Assembly: GCA_021464415.1 (NCBI GenBank)
Contig: CM038470.1
Location: 28,483,601 to 28,547,600 of the forward strand
Direction: 5' to 3'
Source of the DNA: Lonicera japonica
Taxonomy: Eukaryota > Streptophyta > Magnoliopsida > Dipsacales > Caprifoliaceae
DNA: 64,000 nt
In this document: positions 33,251 to 44,570 of the stretch, piece by piece
Layout: every line of letters starts with the position of its first letter
How positions within the stretch are numbered: position 1 is the stretch's first letter
Notes under the pieces: model-generated
Told to the model about the DNA's origin: nothing
The model's database searches: none
The model's input: only the letters and a program-made list of their open reading frames with translations
Made by a program: the position numbers and the translations under genes

Positions 33251-33740
33251 TCTAAGAACATGAAAAAGAAACTATACCTAGATAATGCTTCAACATCCAT
33301 GGAGCTATAACTAATTTATTCTCCTTTCCTTTGTTAATTCTGTCAATCTAAGATGCTTGCCTCTCTTCAATGATAGTCGCTTGTCGATTGTTGTCTCTCT
33401 CCCTTTTCTACGCCATCTTTGTTCTACGCGGGATATGAATTAAGAGTTGAAAGAGGGAAGGGTAGTTTAGATATTTAATAACTCTTAAATTATTTAATTT
33501 ATAAAAGACAAAATACTTATAACTAACTTAAAAACCAAAATTGTCCTTACAACTAAAATTTAATATGAAAAAATCCTTTATTTATTAAATTAATATATGA
33601 TGTCTTTTTGGTGTATAAAATTATAGAAGGAGCCCTCTAAACCTATTTTCTCTATTTTATACCACTTTTTGAACTTATTTAGGGAAATAGGGGAGTTTGG
33701 AACTTATTTGTAGAAAATAAGTACTCTTAAAATCACTGTT

Positions 33741-33890
33741 AGAGGTGGCGATAATTAGCTAAAAAATGCCACCTGTGGTGGAGATTTTAAGGAACCAAGA
33801 ATTTACCAACTGAAGAAGCGACGTCGGAGGTGGCGATTTTAGCTTAAAAATGCCACATGTGGTGGCGATTTTAAGCGCAACAAAAATTCC
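33741..33890. repeat. Two-copy direct repeat carrying small palindromes
   Basis: GAGGTGGCGAT...TAGCT-AAAAATGCCACCTGTGGTGG (from about 33745) recurs from about 33828. CCACCTGTGGTGG is a near-perfect hairpin. Subterminal repeats of plant DNA transposons often look like this, and the segment lies upstream of the MuDR gene. Confidence 0.6.
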
Positions 33891-34029
33891 CCCCCTTAGA
33901 TATCACTAGAGATGGTGACTTGTAAACAGGAAGTTGGGAAAATAAATGTGGCCCCATAAAGTTGTTATTTAGGATGGCATTTTTTTGTTTAAAATTTTAA
34001 CTTTTTACGAATAGAGGGCATCTCTTCCA

Positions 34030-34158
34030 TTCCATCCTTTAAACTTAAACTCAGCCACATCTCACTATTTCTTCTTCCTTTCTATCACTTATGCTAAAAC
34101 TTAACTCTCACTAAATCCATTCATTCATAATCATTTCTCTCCATCTCAAAGAAAGAAG
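34030..34158 (+). other. Putative non-coding first exon of the MuDR gene
   Basis: A pyrimidine-rich stretch (CTTCTTCCTTTCTATCAC...CATTTCTCTCCATCTC) ends at AAAGAAAGAAG|GTATGT, a consensus 5' splice site. The next in-frame ATG with transposase similarity is at 35221, so 34159 to about 35210 would be a 5'UTR intron. Inferred only. Confidence 0.35.
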
Positions 34159-34290
34159 GTATGTTTAATATGCTATTTTAGTTATCATGCATTTATATTT
34201 AGTGTGAGATTAGTAATAGTTCAACTCTTTAATTTGTTTGTAGTGTAATATGATTGAATAAATGATTCCTTATATATATATATATGTAGA

Positions 34291-34486
34291 TTTATGTATA
34301 CATAATGTATATATTTATGGTTATATTTTAAATTTTTGCATATTGTATATATGTGGCTTTATGATATAGATGTGTACAATGTATGTATGTGTGCTCATGT
34401 ATTTATATTTGTTTATTTAAGAAAGTATTTATGTATACATAATGTATATATTTATGGTTATATTACAAATTTTTGCATATTGTATA
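34291..34486. repeat. 137-bp tandem repeat, interrupted by a Helitron
   Basis: TTTATGTATACATAATGTAT recurs at 34291 and 34428 (period 137). The second copy is cut at GCATATTGTATA (34486) and resumes as TATGTGGCTTTATGATAT at 34966. Confidence 0.85.
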
Positions 34487-34965
34487 GTAGGTATTGCCCG
34501 TGCCGGACGGCATGTGAAATAAAAAAAAAGAATTTAACACATTTAAATTAAATATTTTTGTCATTTAATATGATCTTTCATATACGTGTTTTTATAAAAG
34601 AAAAAAAAATTACCAAAAAGATATTGAAAATAAAAAATATTAATATCGAATGCAAAAAAACACAATGGATCTTATTTTGTAGATCTCGATGAGTATGTTT
34701 TTAATTTATAAATTTTATTAAATTCTGAATTTTAGATTTAAAGTTATGGTATTTTAAGTTTTTCAAAAGTTAATGAGAGATAAAGTGGAGAAAAGTATTT
34801 TGTGTCTATGAAATATATGTAAGTATGATTTGATGTTTTTATGTGAGTAGAAAGCACATCTAAGGGTAAAAAACACTCCAAAAGTGTTAACACAAATTAT
34901 AGACCATTGACATAGTGAAAAATTATTAGAAGAAAATGTTGACTTTTTGTTCCTTATAATATAGA
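34487..34965 (-). mobile_element. 479-bp non-autonomous Helitron
   Basis: On the minus strand it starts TCTATATTATAAGGAAC and ends CACGGGCAATACCTAC, with a 5-bp hairpin TGCCG-GA-CGGCA about 15 bp before the 3' end. It sits between A and T, the Helitron target. The first unit of the 137-bp repeat (34338-34360) gives the empty site, so both junctions are exact. The final CTAC departs from the usual CTRR. Confidence 0.8.
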
Positions 34966-35220
34966 TATGTGGCTTTATGATATAAATGTGTACAATGTAT
35001 GTATGTGTGCTCATGTAATAATTTTGTTTATTGAAAAATTATTTAACTATTTTGAAAAATGTATGTACGTATTTGTTTGTTTTTTTTAAGAAAGTATTTT
35101 ATTTTAAAGAATGTGTTTAACATAATTAAATTATATTTTTGAAAAATTATTTTAGTATTTTAAAGAAATTATTTATTATTAGTTGGTGATAAATTTAATT
35201 AATTGTTGTGAAGGTAAATA

Positions 35221-37755
35221 ATGGGAAGCAGACAAGTGTTTATACTTCTATATTGAGGCGGTCATATTATTAACGGACATCATGGTTCATGTTACGATAT
35301 GCAACATAGAAAAGACATTATCTTAAAAGAAGGTAGTACTTACTCGGAATTAGTCAAAATTATTTATTCTGCAATGGATGTTGACCGCTTACCATCCACC
35401 TTAAAGATTTTATGTAGATGTCCACTATTTGTGTTCACAAGTACTTGCAGTTACTTGCTTCATCATATTAACGATGATGAAAGCTTACATTTTACAACGA
35501 GTACCATTTCCAATGCTCTATCGGTCAATACAATCAATTTGTATATAGAGAAAATTGACTTAAATTATAATGTGATTCCAATTGGGGAAAATATTCCATT
35601 GTCTGGGTTGTACAACTCAACACCATTGACACAATGCACTCATGTTTCTAATTTGTTTTCCAGTTTGCGGAGAAACAGAAATATTTTCAATTCATCTTAA
35701 CTTATACCCGAACCTATGTATGAGTGCGGAGATGGTACGATACCACTAGCGAGGATATAGTCTTACTGAAGCCAGCAACACTGAAAGCGATGAATGGGAA
35801 TAATCCAACCAAATTGAGCAAGTTATGAAAGATATACCATCGTTGTACACACAATTTAATGTTACATATATGGGCCAGGAAGTGTCGATGAATGAGCATT
35901 TGTTAGATGAAAATGAATTGCAAAAAGAGCTCACTTACGAAATTAAAGATAAGTTGAACATTGCTGTAAAATAGTTTGTAATTAAGAATTCAAATGAATT
36001 TATTGTCGAGGAATCAAAGATAGATACATGGGCAATTAGGTGTAAATTGCATAAAAAATAGTGCAAGTGGCGGTTTCGTGCTTGTAAGAGGAAGAAGAAA
36101 CAAGAGCAATTTGAGATAACCAATTATAAGGGTCCCCACACATGCACATTTGATTGTTTGAAACTAAGTCACAAACATTTGGACTGTAAATTCATTGCCA
36201 GCAAAGTAAAACACTTAGTTGAGGTTGATCCTGGTCTTAAGGTTCGCGTTATCGTTGTATTTGTTAAGGATCAATATGGTTACAAGATTTCATATTGGAA
36301 GGAATGAAATGCAAAACATAAGGCTATTGAAAAAATATTTGGCAATTGGAAAGAGTCTTATGCTATTATGCCGAGATATTTAGCCACCATTAATTGCAAC
36401 AACCCACTCACGATCCACGAGTGTAGAAGCAAATTGTATGATGGCCATTATCGTATTTTTGACAAGAACTTTTGGGCCTTTAGTGCGTTTATTGAAGGCT
36501 TTATGCATTGCCAGCGTGTTATAAGTATAGACACGACACATTTACGTAGAAAGTATATTGAAAAATTATTCCTTGCAATGGCCATGGATGTAAGGAAAGG
36601 AATATTTTCGCTTGCGTATGGGTACAACGATGGGGAAAGTCACGATACATGGCATTATTTTTTAACGCGTCTTTGGCATTACATTGTGAGGGAATGAGAC
36701 GGCGTCTGCTTGCTTTTTGATTGGCATAGGGGAATACTGTCTATAATCAATTCCGACCCACAATTTCAAGAGCCGATGACGTATCATCAGTTCTGTATGC
36801 CGCATATTCGCAGTAACTTCACAAGTAAATGTAAAGCATATGAGACATTAAAGATACTAATGTGGAAGGCTACTACTGCTTACTGCTTACCAAAATTCAA
36901 TAAGTACATAGCCATGATAAAATAGTACGATGAACATGAGAAGAGCGAAGGAAAAAAACAATGGAGGTGGCTAAACCAAATTCCTCTAGAAAAGTGGACT
37001 TTTGTTCATGATGGAGGGCATTGCTATAGGATAACGTCGACAAATATTTCGGAGATCTTCAACGGAGTTTTAATTGGAGCGAGGTCTTTGCCAGTTACTG
37101 CGTCGGTGCAGTTAATTTTTCATCGCATTTTTACATACTTTTGCCAAAGAGGCGAGTAAGGGAAAAAATAGGCTTGAGAATTTGGAGGTGGAACACATGA
37201 CATTCATAGCGCTTAAATTATTGGAGCTTATGAAAGATATAATTAAATATACTATTTTTAGGCATAAAAAAATTAGAGGGAGTAGCCTCTGTCATGTCTA
37301 CTAAAGGAAAAGTGAAGAATGTAAACAACTTAGAAAGCACGTGCAGCTGCGGGAGGTAAACAATTTATAAGTATCCTAGTTCACATGTCATGGCTGTGTG
37401 TGCTGATCTAAAGCTAGATCTGAAGTATTTAATTAATCAGTATTTGAGTCTTGAGGTGTACGTGGCTACTTTTTCTATTACTTTGCATCCTGCTTTGCCA
37501 AAAGATTATTGGAAAACCTATTTGCCCCCTATTGAAGTTGTTTTGATTCCTAATCCAAATTTGTTGCATCTAAATGGTTGACCATCTACGCGAATTCATA
37601 AAAAGATGGACATAAATAATCGTCGAAGGAACAACCATTGTGGAATTTGTGGGGAGGCGGGACATGATTGCCGCACTTGTCCCCGAAATAAGAACAAACA
37701 GTTGTTAATGCCTTCTATTAGACATGTAGTCTTACTTTATTATTTTTATCTTTAA
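35221..37755 (+). pseudogene. MuDR/MULE transposase, nearly full length, decayed
   Basis: The start at 35221 (MGSRQVFILLY, then TGA, GGHII) matches the family's N-terminal ubiquitin-like MuDR domain (to about 35700). The DNA-binding region follows at 35880-36360 (CKWRFRACKRKKKQEQF, GPHTCTFDCLKLSHKHL, ISYWKE). The DDE core starts SIDTTHLRRKY (first D, about 36525), then DWHRGILSIIN (second D) and CMPHIRSNF. A SWIM-like finger follows (TCSCGR...YPSSHVM, its second C changed to S), and the tail has an intact zinc knuckle CGICGEAGHDCRTC, ending at TAA 37755. Stops at about 35254, 35698, 35992, 36058, 36305, 36695 and 36923 plus frameshifts abolish function. Confidence 0.87.
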
Positions 37756-38180
37756 GATTTCAAGCTTTCAGTTATTAGGATCTTTATGTTAACTTATGAT
37801 GTAATGCTAATTTCGACAACTATTGTGACGTATTGTGTAGTTGAATTATTATGTTATTGAGATCTTTATGTTTAACTTACTATGTTGTTGTATTTCTTAA
37901 GTATGGTGAATTTGAATTTATTAGATACGCTTAGAAATTGATGAAATTATGCCCCAATTTGAATATGAATTTGAATTGGAATTTGAATTTGAAGTAACTG
38001 ACATCATTGTCAGCCTCCACTTTCATAATGACTCTTGTAAATTTAGCCGTATTGTCATCTTAGTCAGAGAGTTGCGCATTGTTATATCAGTGCAGTGTAT
38101 TGTCAGATTAGTGTCATAAAAGAGTATTGTCATTTAATGTGCGTAGTAGTATACTGTAGCAATACACGCCTATGTAGACA
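37756..38180. other. Spacer between the MuDR gene and the Myb/SANT-like gene
   Basis: AT-rich; contains GAATTTGAATTTGAATTGG-type simple repeats at about 37960-37995. No gene seen. Confidence 0.5.
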
Positions 38181-38181
38181 T

Positions 38182-38190
38182 TATATAAGT
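38182..38190 (+). promoter_or_regulatory. TATA box of the + strand Myb/SANT-like gene
   Basis: TTATATAAGTACC lies about 45 bp upstream of the ATG at 38232, leaving room for a short leader. Confidence 0.5.
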
Positions 38191-38231
38191 ACCATCTATC
38201 GATATTTTTTTTATCTTACTCTTAACAACCA

Positions 38232-38794
38232 ATGACTTCTTCTAGCTCAAACGATAACTAATCTGAAGACATAGATGGATTCTCAATGGCTGATGAAATT
38301 ATTCTGTGTGATGCTTGGAAACAAGTGACCCATGATGGTAAGTGGCTTGAGCGGGACAACCAGTGAACATGAGTGCAAATGGCTGCAGTTTTTAATGCAG
38401 CACCTAAGAAGGAAAGCTCCTTATGGAAAGACAAGGTTGTGGTGACTAATCAACTTGCTCAGCTATGGGCAAATGTTGAACCAGCAGTGAAAAAATTTAA
38501 CCGATTTTTCAATGAGAAGGAAAGGCTTACTCCTCATCCAAAATTTTTGATCGATTCTCCTACAAGTAGGGGCCACTATCTCGCCAAATTCTACGGCGAT
38601 ATTAAGAGGGAAATAGTAAGAGCTTATTTTACCAATTATTTTGTATTAATAAATTATTTGAAGTTTTTAATGCATAATATTTTGTCTTGTATTTTCTACA
38701 GAAAGATCACGCCTATTTCATGTACTTGGTAGAAGAAGGCGTCAACTTTCCCTACATAATGTACTGGACTTTCCTTAAGGATTCTCTCAATTAA
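38232..38794 (+). pseudogene. Small Myb/SANT-like protein gene, two exons, decayed
   Basis: The start MTSSSSNDN is followed by TAA; the frame then gives MADEIILCDAWKQVTHDGKW and, after two more stops near 38364-38372, MAAVFNAAPKKESSLWKDKV and LAQLWANVEPAVKKFNRFF. The spacing of L-C-x-A-W, (W)-x-x-x-A-x-x-F-N and L-x-x-x-W-x-x-V-E-x-x-V-x-K-F resembles plant Myb/SANT-like domains of transposon-linked proteins. A phase-0 intron (38616-38701, GTAAGA...TTCTACAG) joins the second exon KDHAYFMYLVEEGVNFPY, ending at TAA 38794. It is homologous to the minus-strand gene at 39301-39645. Whether it is host-derived or the second gene of the MuDR element is unknown. Confidence 0.6.
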
Positions 38795-39300
38795 TATTTG
38801 GTTTTATTATGTAATGTTTAAGTTGATGTCTTTCTAAGTTTTACCTTCTTTCATGTGTAATGTTTTACTTTGTTTTATATGTAATGTTGTAAGCACGTTA
38901 ACACATGTTATACTTCAATAAATGTTGAACTAGTTTGTTATCATCTTAATTTCATTTTAGTATGTAATGTTGTTCAATAAATAACACGAGCAGAAATAGC
39001 ATTAAATAAAACTAAAATTTAACATGAACATAAAAAAACATACAAACTGAACATAAATAATACATAGCAAATGAGACATCCATCCATAGTAATTGAAACA
39101 TCATTCGAAAAGATCATTTTCTAATGAAGAGCGTGTTTTCTTCATACGTAATTCATCAGGACTAGCTAAGAGGTGTAGTATAGGAACGACTTGCCTCCCT
39201 TCTCATGATACAGCTGCTTCGCTTGGTTGCACTACAAGTATATCAGGAAATGGTTAAAGCTTATACTGTAAAAGTAACATAAATTTAAAAAAGTTAATGT

Positions 39301-39645
39301 TTATTTTACTGCATCGCAATCGACTTCATCCAAGTTTGTAGAAGAAACTTTCATATCTTGGTAGTACTTCTCAAATTTGAATACTGAAACTTCAAGATTT
39401 ACCCATAAAGACTTAAGCTCTTCAGGTGTTATTTTTCCATGGAACTTTGATGTCAGGGCAACTGGTGACGAATTGAATCTGCTTGCAAATTGCAGCCAAA
39501 GTTGAGGGTTATCTTGGTTGTAACATTTCCCAGACTTGGTTAACTCATTCCAAGCGTTGAACAAATAAAATTGCTTTTCCTTCTTAAAGAGGTTATCACA
39601 AGGGAAAAGGACCTGTCGAGCAATAGTAGAAGTTGTGGAAGTCAT
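39301..39645 (-). CDS. Small Myb/SANT-like protein, paralogue of 38232-38794, open
   Basis: An uninterrupted 114-codon frame starting MTSTTSTIARQVLFPCDNLF. It has KEKQFYLFNAWNELTKSGKC, then WLQFASRFNSSPVAL and ELKSLWVNLEVSVFKFEKYY, aligning along its length with the + strand gene that faces it. A minus-strand TATA-like CATATATACAC lies about 40 bp upstream (39683-39693). The pattern of aromatic residues suggests a Myb/SANT-like DNA-binding fold, but I cannot confirm it. It lacks the second exon of its paralogue. The two genes are convergent, with about 500 bp between them. Confidence 0.55.
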   Translation of the reverse strand: MTSTTSTIARQVLFPCDNLFKKEKQFYLFNAWNELTKSGKCYNQDNPQLWLQFASRFNSSPVALTSKFHGKITPEELKSLWVNLEVSVFKFEKYYQDMKVSSTNLDEVDCDAVK

Positions 39646-39699
39646 TTTTAAATGATCTACTATGATTGAAAAACCAATAATGTGTATATATGAGAGAAT

Positions 39700-40150
39700 T
39701 TTTTTACAGTGACATTACATTTCACTTGGAGGACAAATCACTATACAGTCACGTGAATGGATCAAGAGATAGATATTGAAAGTAGTCAATGCTTTTTACA
39801 GTGAGTGGTCATATCATGTCTTATAATTGTCCCCAATTACACGCATTTGTATTCAAATCCCAACAACAGTAATATTGTTTCAGTGGACCATCAAATCTCT
39901 GATAAGGTAAAAAGCTTAATATTTTTTTCAAGGGTTTCGTCAAATCCAATGCACTATTCAACCACATACTTCTTTGCATTTTTTTCTCTTCTCATACCAT
40001 ACATAGTCTTACTCCAATCTCATTAAAAAAAATACATGAGGAAAACAGAATACATGAAGAAATCAAGCCCACCGACATGAGGAAAAATACATGAGGACCA
40101 ATACATGAACTGAAAATAAAGGACTCATGCCCACCGAAATCCATCACATT
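39700..40150. other. Intergenic sequence
   Basis: No supported gene. A small local repeat of AATACATGAGGA / CCCACCGA-AT is seen at about 40030-40140. Confidence 0.5.
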
Positions 40151-40159
40151 TAGATAAAC

Positions 40160-40500
40160 CTACTATTTCAATCAGTTTCCATTTGCATCTGTGCATCTAG
40201 AGTTGTGTCCATTTCTTCAGTATTGTATGCAATAGCTGTGTTCAAAGACTCTACTTTCCATATGCCAGTTTGTCATACATAGTTCAACAAATCTTCTAGG
40301 TCGTGTCCGTGCAAAGATCCATTTGCATTGGTTACCCATTATTTTCGATCAATATTGGGTTGGGTTTGTAGAATACGCACCAAAGCTCATTAAATAGTGC
40401 GTGATATATCACAAAAGGCCCGTGCTCTTTGCGCTTTACTACGACTTTTTGTACACCTTAACCTATGCCCTTACCTTTTAAAATATTGATCGGAAATAAC
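40160..40500 (-). pseudogene. Unrecognised decayed reading frame
   Basis: One minus-strand frame stays protein-like across about 110 codons in spite of scattered stops: CTKSRSKAQRARAFCDISRT, ALVRILQTQPNIDRK, WVTNANGSLHGHDLEDLLNY and TGIWKVESLNTAIAYNTEEM. Codons between the stops are not low-complexity, unlike nearby random ORFs. I do not recognise the family. It may be another gene carried by the same DNA transposon as the Myb/SANT-like pair. Confidence 0.3.
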
Positions 40501-41170
40501 AAGTATGATAGGTCTCAAAAGCGATTGAATCCGTCCTAACTTTAGTTCACCGTAATAGAGGGTGGGCAAATAACCATGACAAACAACCTTTATTTAATAA
40601 TACAACAACCTTAAAAATAAAAACTTATAATTTTACCTTTGTAAAATTGTTGGGACTTATTTTTTCATTTTATAAAATGAAGAACATTTTAATAATTCAC
40701 ATGTATTTCATTCCTATTCTCGTTTGAACAAAATATAAAGAAGTAATTCAACATTCTAGGAAAGAAGAATTACTGTCCGAACCAAACATTGATAACGCAT
40801 TCCTGATAACAGGAAAAAAGCTTTTCAGAAATTTTGAATACCTATTCCATTCCCAAAACTCGAACCAAACGAGCCATAAATTAAGTCTCATCTACTATAT
40901 ATGATTTTCTACTTTTATCTTTTTAGTTGTTTGACAAATTATTAGATATGATTTTTTATTTTAAATGATTGGAACTAGTTCTAAAGGAAAGGTACTTATA
41001 TAAATGAAACAATCAAACTTGGCTCAACGATTACTATTTTGGGTTTAGCTTTGGAGTCAATTGGGATCCCCCAAGTCGAACCTCGGCGGCTATAAACAAA
41101 TTATGTGGCCAGCATGGTCTAAACTGCAAAAGAAGATTAATCGATGTATGTAAAAACTGATACAAACACT
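40501..41170. other. Intergenic sequence
   Basis: AT-rich, no gene or repeat recognised. Confidence 0.5.
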
Positions 41171-41174
41171 ACTT

Positions 41175-42924
41175 GATATAAACCAACAACAAGTTATATG
41201 AATGAAGGAATCTTATCTTACCTTATACTATAAATAGTATTAATAGTACCATTATTTTTTTTTATTCTTTATAAAATCAATTGATAAATTTCACAATAGA
41301 AATAAGTTATATTTACTATTGATCATATTGAATTAGAGTTCTCTTAAATATAGTATGCACAATATAAAATAGTTGATTTGCAAAGTGACATGTTTTTTGA
41401 ATTTTTGTAAAACAATTGGTTATATAAAAAAATTATATATTAAAACACCCTCATATCGAGTGGATATTAAACTAGTAAAATATGAAAAATTATTGCATTG
41501 GATTTTACTGTATTTAATTTCTAGCTTTTTATGGCAATTTTTTATATTGTGTAGAACTTTTAAACACTTCTCCAAATTGATAAAGGTGGTTGAAGCTATC
41601 CCACTAACGCAATGCGTGTGAATGTTTTACTTTCATTTACTCGTAGATTTAATATAGAACGGGAACAATAAAATATAAAAGTGTGATTAATTTAATGTTA
41701 AGATACTTTCACTTAATTTTAACATAAACCTCATGGGTTCAAGTGAAGTTAATAACATTTTTAAATAAAATAAATAAATACATGAAAAAAATAAAAAACT
41801 AATCAAAATTTGGTATCATAATCGCTTTCTATCAATATAATTTTATATTAATATAGATGATACTTTTGCACAACTTTCAAAAGGTTCATTGATTTTGGAA
41901 CCATGTGTTAATTTGGTGCAGTTTAACAAAATAGTTCTAAGGGCATTTGCATGGTTTCATTCGTCTTAATTCATAGTTTCATTATTTTCTTAGAATTTTT
42001 ACCATTAATTTAGTTAAACTTTGTTCTTTTTATAAAGTATTAATGTTAAAATGTGACTAACAATTTATAAAAAATAAAATAAAAATAGATACTAAAATTT
42101 CTCTAATGAGATGTGTATTTTGTTTGATAAAAAAAACGATCTAAGTAGAGTTTTTCAAGGTGGGTGGGGGTGGGGGTCGCCTACTTAGATTCAGGAGAGA
42201 TTTTGGGTTTGAGTCTCACTAATGATGGGTTGGGGTGAGTTTTTCTTTGTTTGTAGTTATAGGGAGAGATTTAAACCTCCTTTTTATAAGAAAAAAAAGG
42301 TCTTCTCAAAAAAAAAAAAGAAAAGAAAAAGGAAATGCTTGCAATTACTACATTTCTACATACGTAGGGAATGTGGTTTAAGCCAATAACCTTCAACAAA
42401 TAATGGTTACTTCAATTTTTTTTAATATTTTCATTTCATTTGTGAATCGTATGTGTAACATGTGCTCATGGTTCTAATAATAAGTTAATAAAAATTAAGC
42501 AAGAGTTACACTTCTACGTGACTAGTTCATCAAGAAAATTCATTTAACACCTATTTTAATCAACAAATTAGATTAGTAATATTGGCACCTTCTGAGCTCT
42601 AGGGAGTATTAGACTCATACTTAAAACATAGTGAATTATTTCTTATTTAAAAGAGCAAATTTAAGGGCTGGATAAAAAATAACTACTTCTATATATCACT
42701 CTTAGTATTAAAATAAAATATAGGACGATTACAGTACATCAGTTTATAACATGCCTCAAATGTAATATTCGATCACTTTTGAAAAATCATCTTATAATTA
42801 ATCTCAAACACGTAATTTTAATACCTTAGAAACTATTGCTTTATATTATATAAATATTTTTAGAGCGAAAAAATTTCATGACAGTCATAGAAAAGGGCCG
42901 AATCGAAGGAATTTAATTTCAAAC
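41175..42924. repeat. Unrecognised 3-kb repeat, copy B, left part
   Basis: This is co-linear with copy A from about 25030 to 26540, including the LCRTFKHF..KVVEAIPL frame remnant, the SINE-like segment and the block around ATCTCAAACAC. The full-length copia element interrupts it; the right part is 54634-55063. Confidence 0.75.
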
Positions 42925-44263
42925 TGTAGGTCAGAAAATATCCTAGAGGGGGGGGGGGGGTGAATAGAATTTTTAAAACTTAATCGGATTTTTAAAATCA
43001 TTTTAAAAAATATTTAATGTCTATATCAATCAAGCAATCAAAATACAAAGTTAATTCCAATCACAATGAAGATGTAGCAATATATATAATAGAGCAAGAG
43101 ATAGAAAGATTAAACCGATGGAAGTCAAAGACTTTTTGTCAACATGGTTCGACTTGTTAGCCCCTACTTTTGCGCTCGGTTAGTTCCCCGAAAATTTTCA
43201 CTAATACCGATCTTCTTCCAGGTGAAGATCAAACCACTACAAGTATTCAAACTCTTGCAAATGTTGCTACTTCACAAACTTCTTACTTTTCTAAGAGATA
43301 AACCTCTTTTGAATTTAGAAGAATAAGTTTTTGGTGATACACACCAAAGTACAATAACACTCAAGTGTATGAAGAATACAAATTAAGCTTACACTAGAGG
43401 TTATCAAGTTTGATCAAGAATGATAGCTCAAGAATTGATGATTTGATCAAGTGAATATTTTGATATTTTCAAGTAAAACTCTCAAGAATGATTTTTGGCA
43501 ATATATATAGTTTGGGAAACAATATGGCCGTTTGGGGTGGTTGAAGGTGGTTGTAGCACAAAACTAGTATAGTAAGAAATCTCCAATGGCTATATTTCCT
43601 TGATGAAGTCGACTCCCACATAGTTCATGTAGTCAACTACATGAAGTAGTCGACTCCCTGAATAGTAATGTAGTCGACTACATTGCTTTAGAGCAGGGAG
43701 GTTTTGTGTAATTTTTCAACTTTTGTATTTTGACTCCAAAATTGATTATAATGCTCAGGGAATGTCAAAAATAGGTTTCTAAGACTTTTAATATAGTTTT
43801 TGTATCAAAAATTATTCATATGAATTTATAGTGAATTTTTCAAGATGACTAGTTTTCTGTAAAAGGCTTTTTCAAAGTGAAAACGAGTTCCAATCAATCT
43901 TAACATGGCTAAATCATTTTAAAAGCTTAACTTTTACATAAAATCTAAGTACTCACTCTATTTGTTAATAATTCGAGTCTTCGAAATGCTTGATTTTCTT
44001 GTACGTTTCTTCATTCGTTTGTAGATCTTGATCATCTCTTGGTTGTAATTATTTGTATAGCACATGGAAGTCATTTGAGTTCATTTCTTGTGAGTTGAAG
44101 CAAGTGTTGAGCTTGAATAGGAATTGACGTTTTCGGTTCGAAGTCAAATTTGGTTGGTAGAGACATTGTTAATAGCTAACATCATTTGAACACATAAGTT
44201 AAATAACACTTAGTTAACTTTTTGTTATTATCAAAATAAGATTAATTGACTTTAAGGTCAACA
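42925..44263 (-). repeat. Copia1 3' LTR (left copy)
   Basis: Starts TGTAGGTCAGAAAATATCC and ends TTTAAGGTCAACA. It aligns with 53209-54633 throughout but lacks about 80 bp near 43500 that the other LTR has (around the TA repeat at 53840). It has a 13-G tract at 42948-42960 and AGTCGACT motifs at about 43606-43682. Confidence 0.93.
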
Positions 44264-44285
44264 ATCTCCCATTTTTTGATGATGA
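44264..44285 (-). other. Copia1 polypurine tract
   Basis: On the element's strand CATCAAAAAATGGGAGAT directly precedes TGTTGACC, the LTR start. Confidence 0.8.
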
Positions 44286-44570
44286 CAATAAAGTTAATGC
44301 GTGTTTACAAAAATAGATCAATTATGAGCATATGAAAAATATGCTCCCCCTAAATAGGTACATTGATAAAAATATACAAGTAATTATAGATATGAAAGAT
44401 ACTTGCATAGATAAGTTAATCATTCGATTAAACATTAGATAAGTTCAAACATCTTAAACCGAAAACATAAGTTCGAAAAGTACTTAAACAAACAAACCAC
44501 AAAGAGTTCTTGAAAAAGTATAGCATAAATAAAAGTAGATGCTAAAATAAACGAGTGTGTACCATTATCA

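Noticed and set aside
30780..33640. TIRs of the half MuDR element at AAGGATTTCTTTTATAAATAAA and AAATCCTTTATTTATTAAAT
   Set aside because: Similar words but no consistent inverted alignment and no 9-bp duplication.
33736..39712. CACTGT at 33736 and ACAGTG at about 39708 as the ends of a CACTA element
   Set aside because: Only six bases match, further CACT/AGTG motifs occur nearby, no 3-bp TSD, and the enclosed transposase is MuDR, not CACTA.
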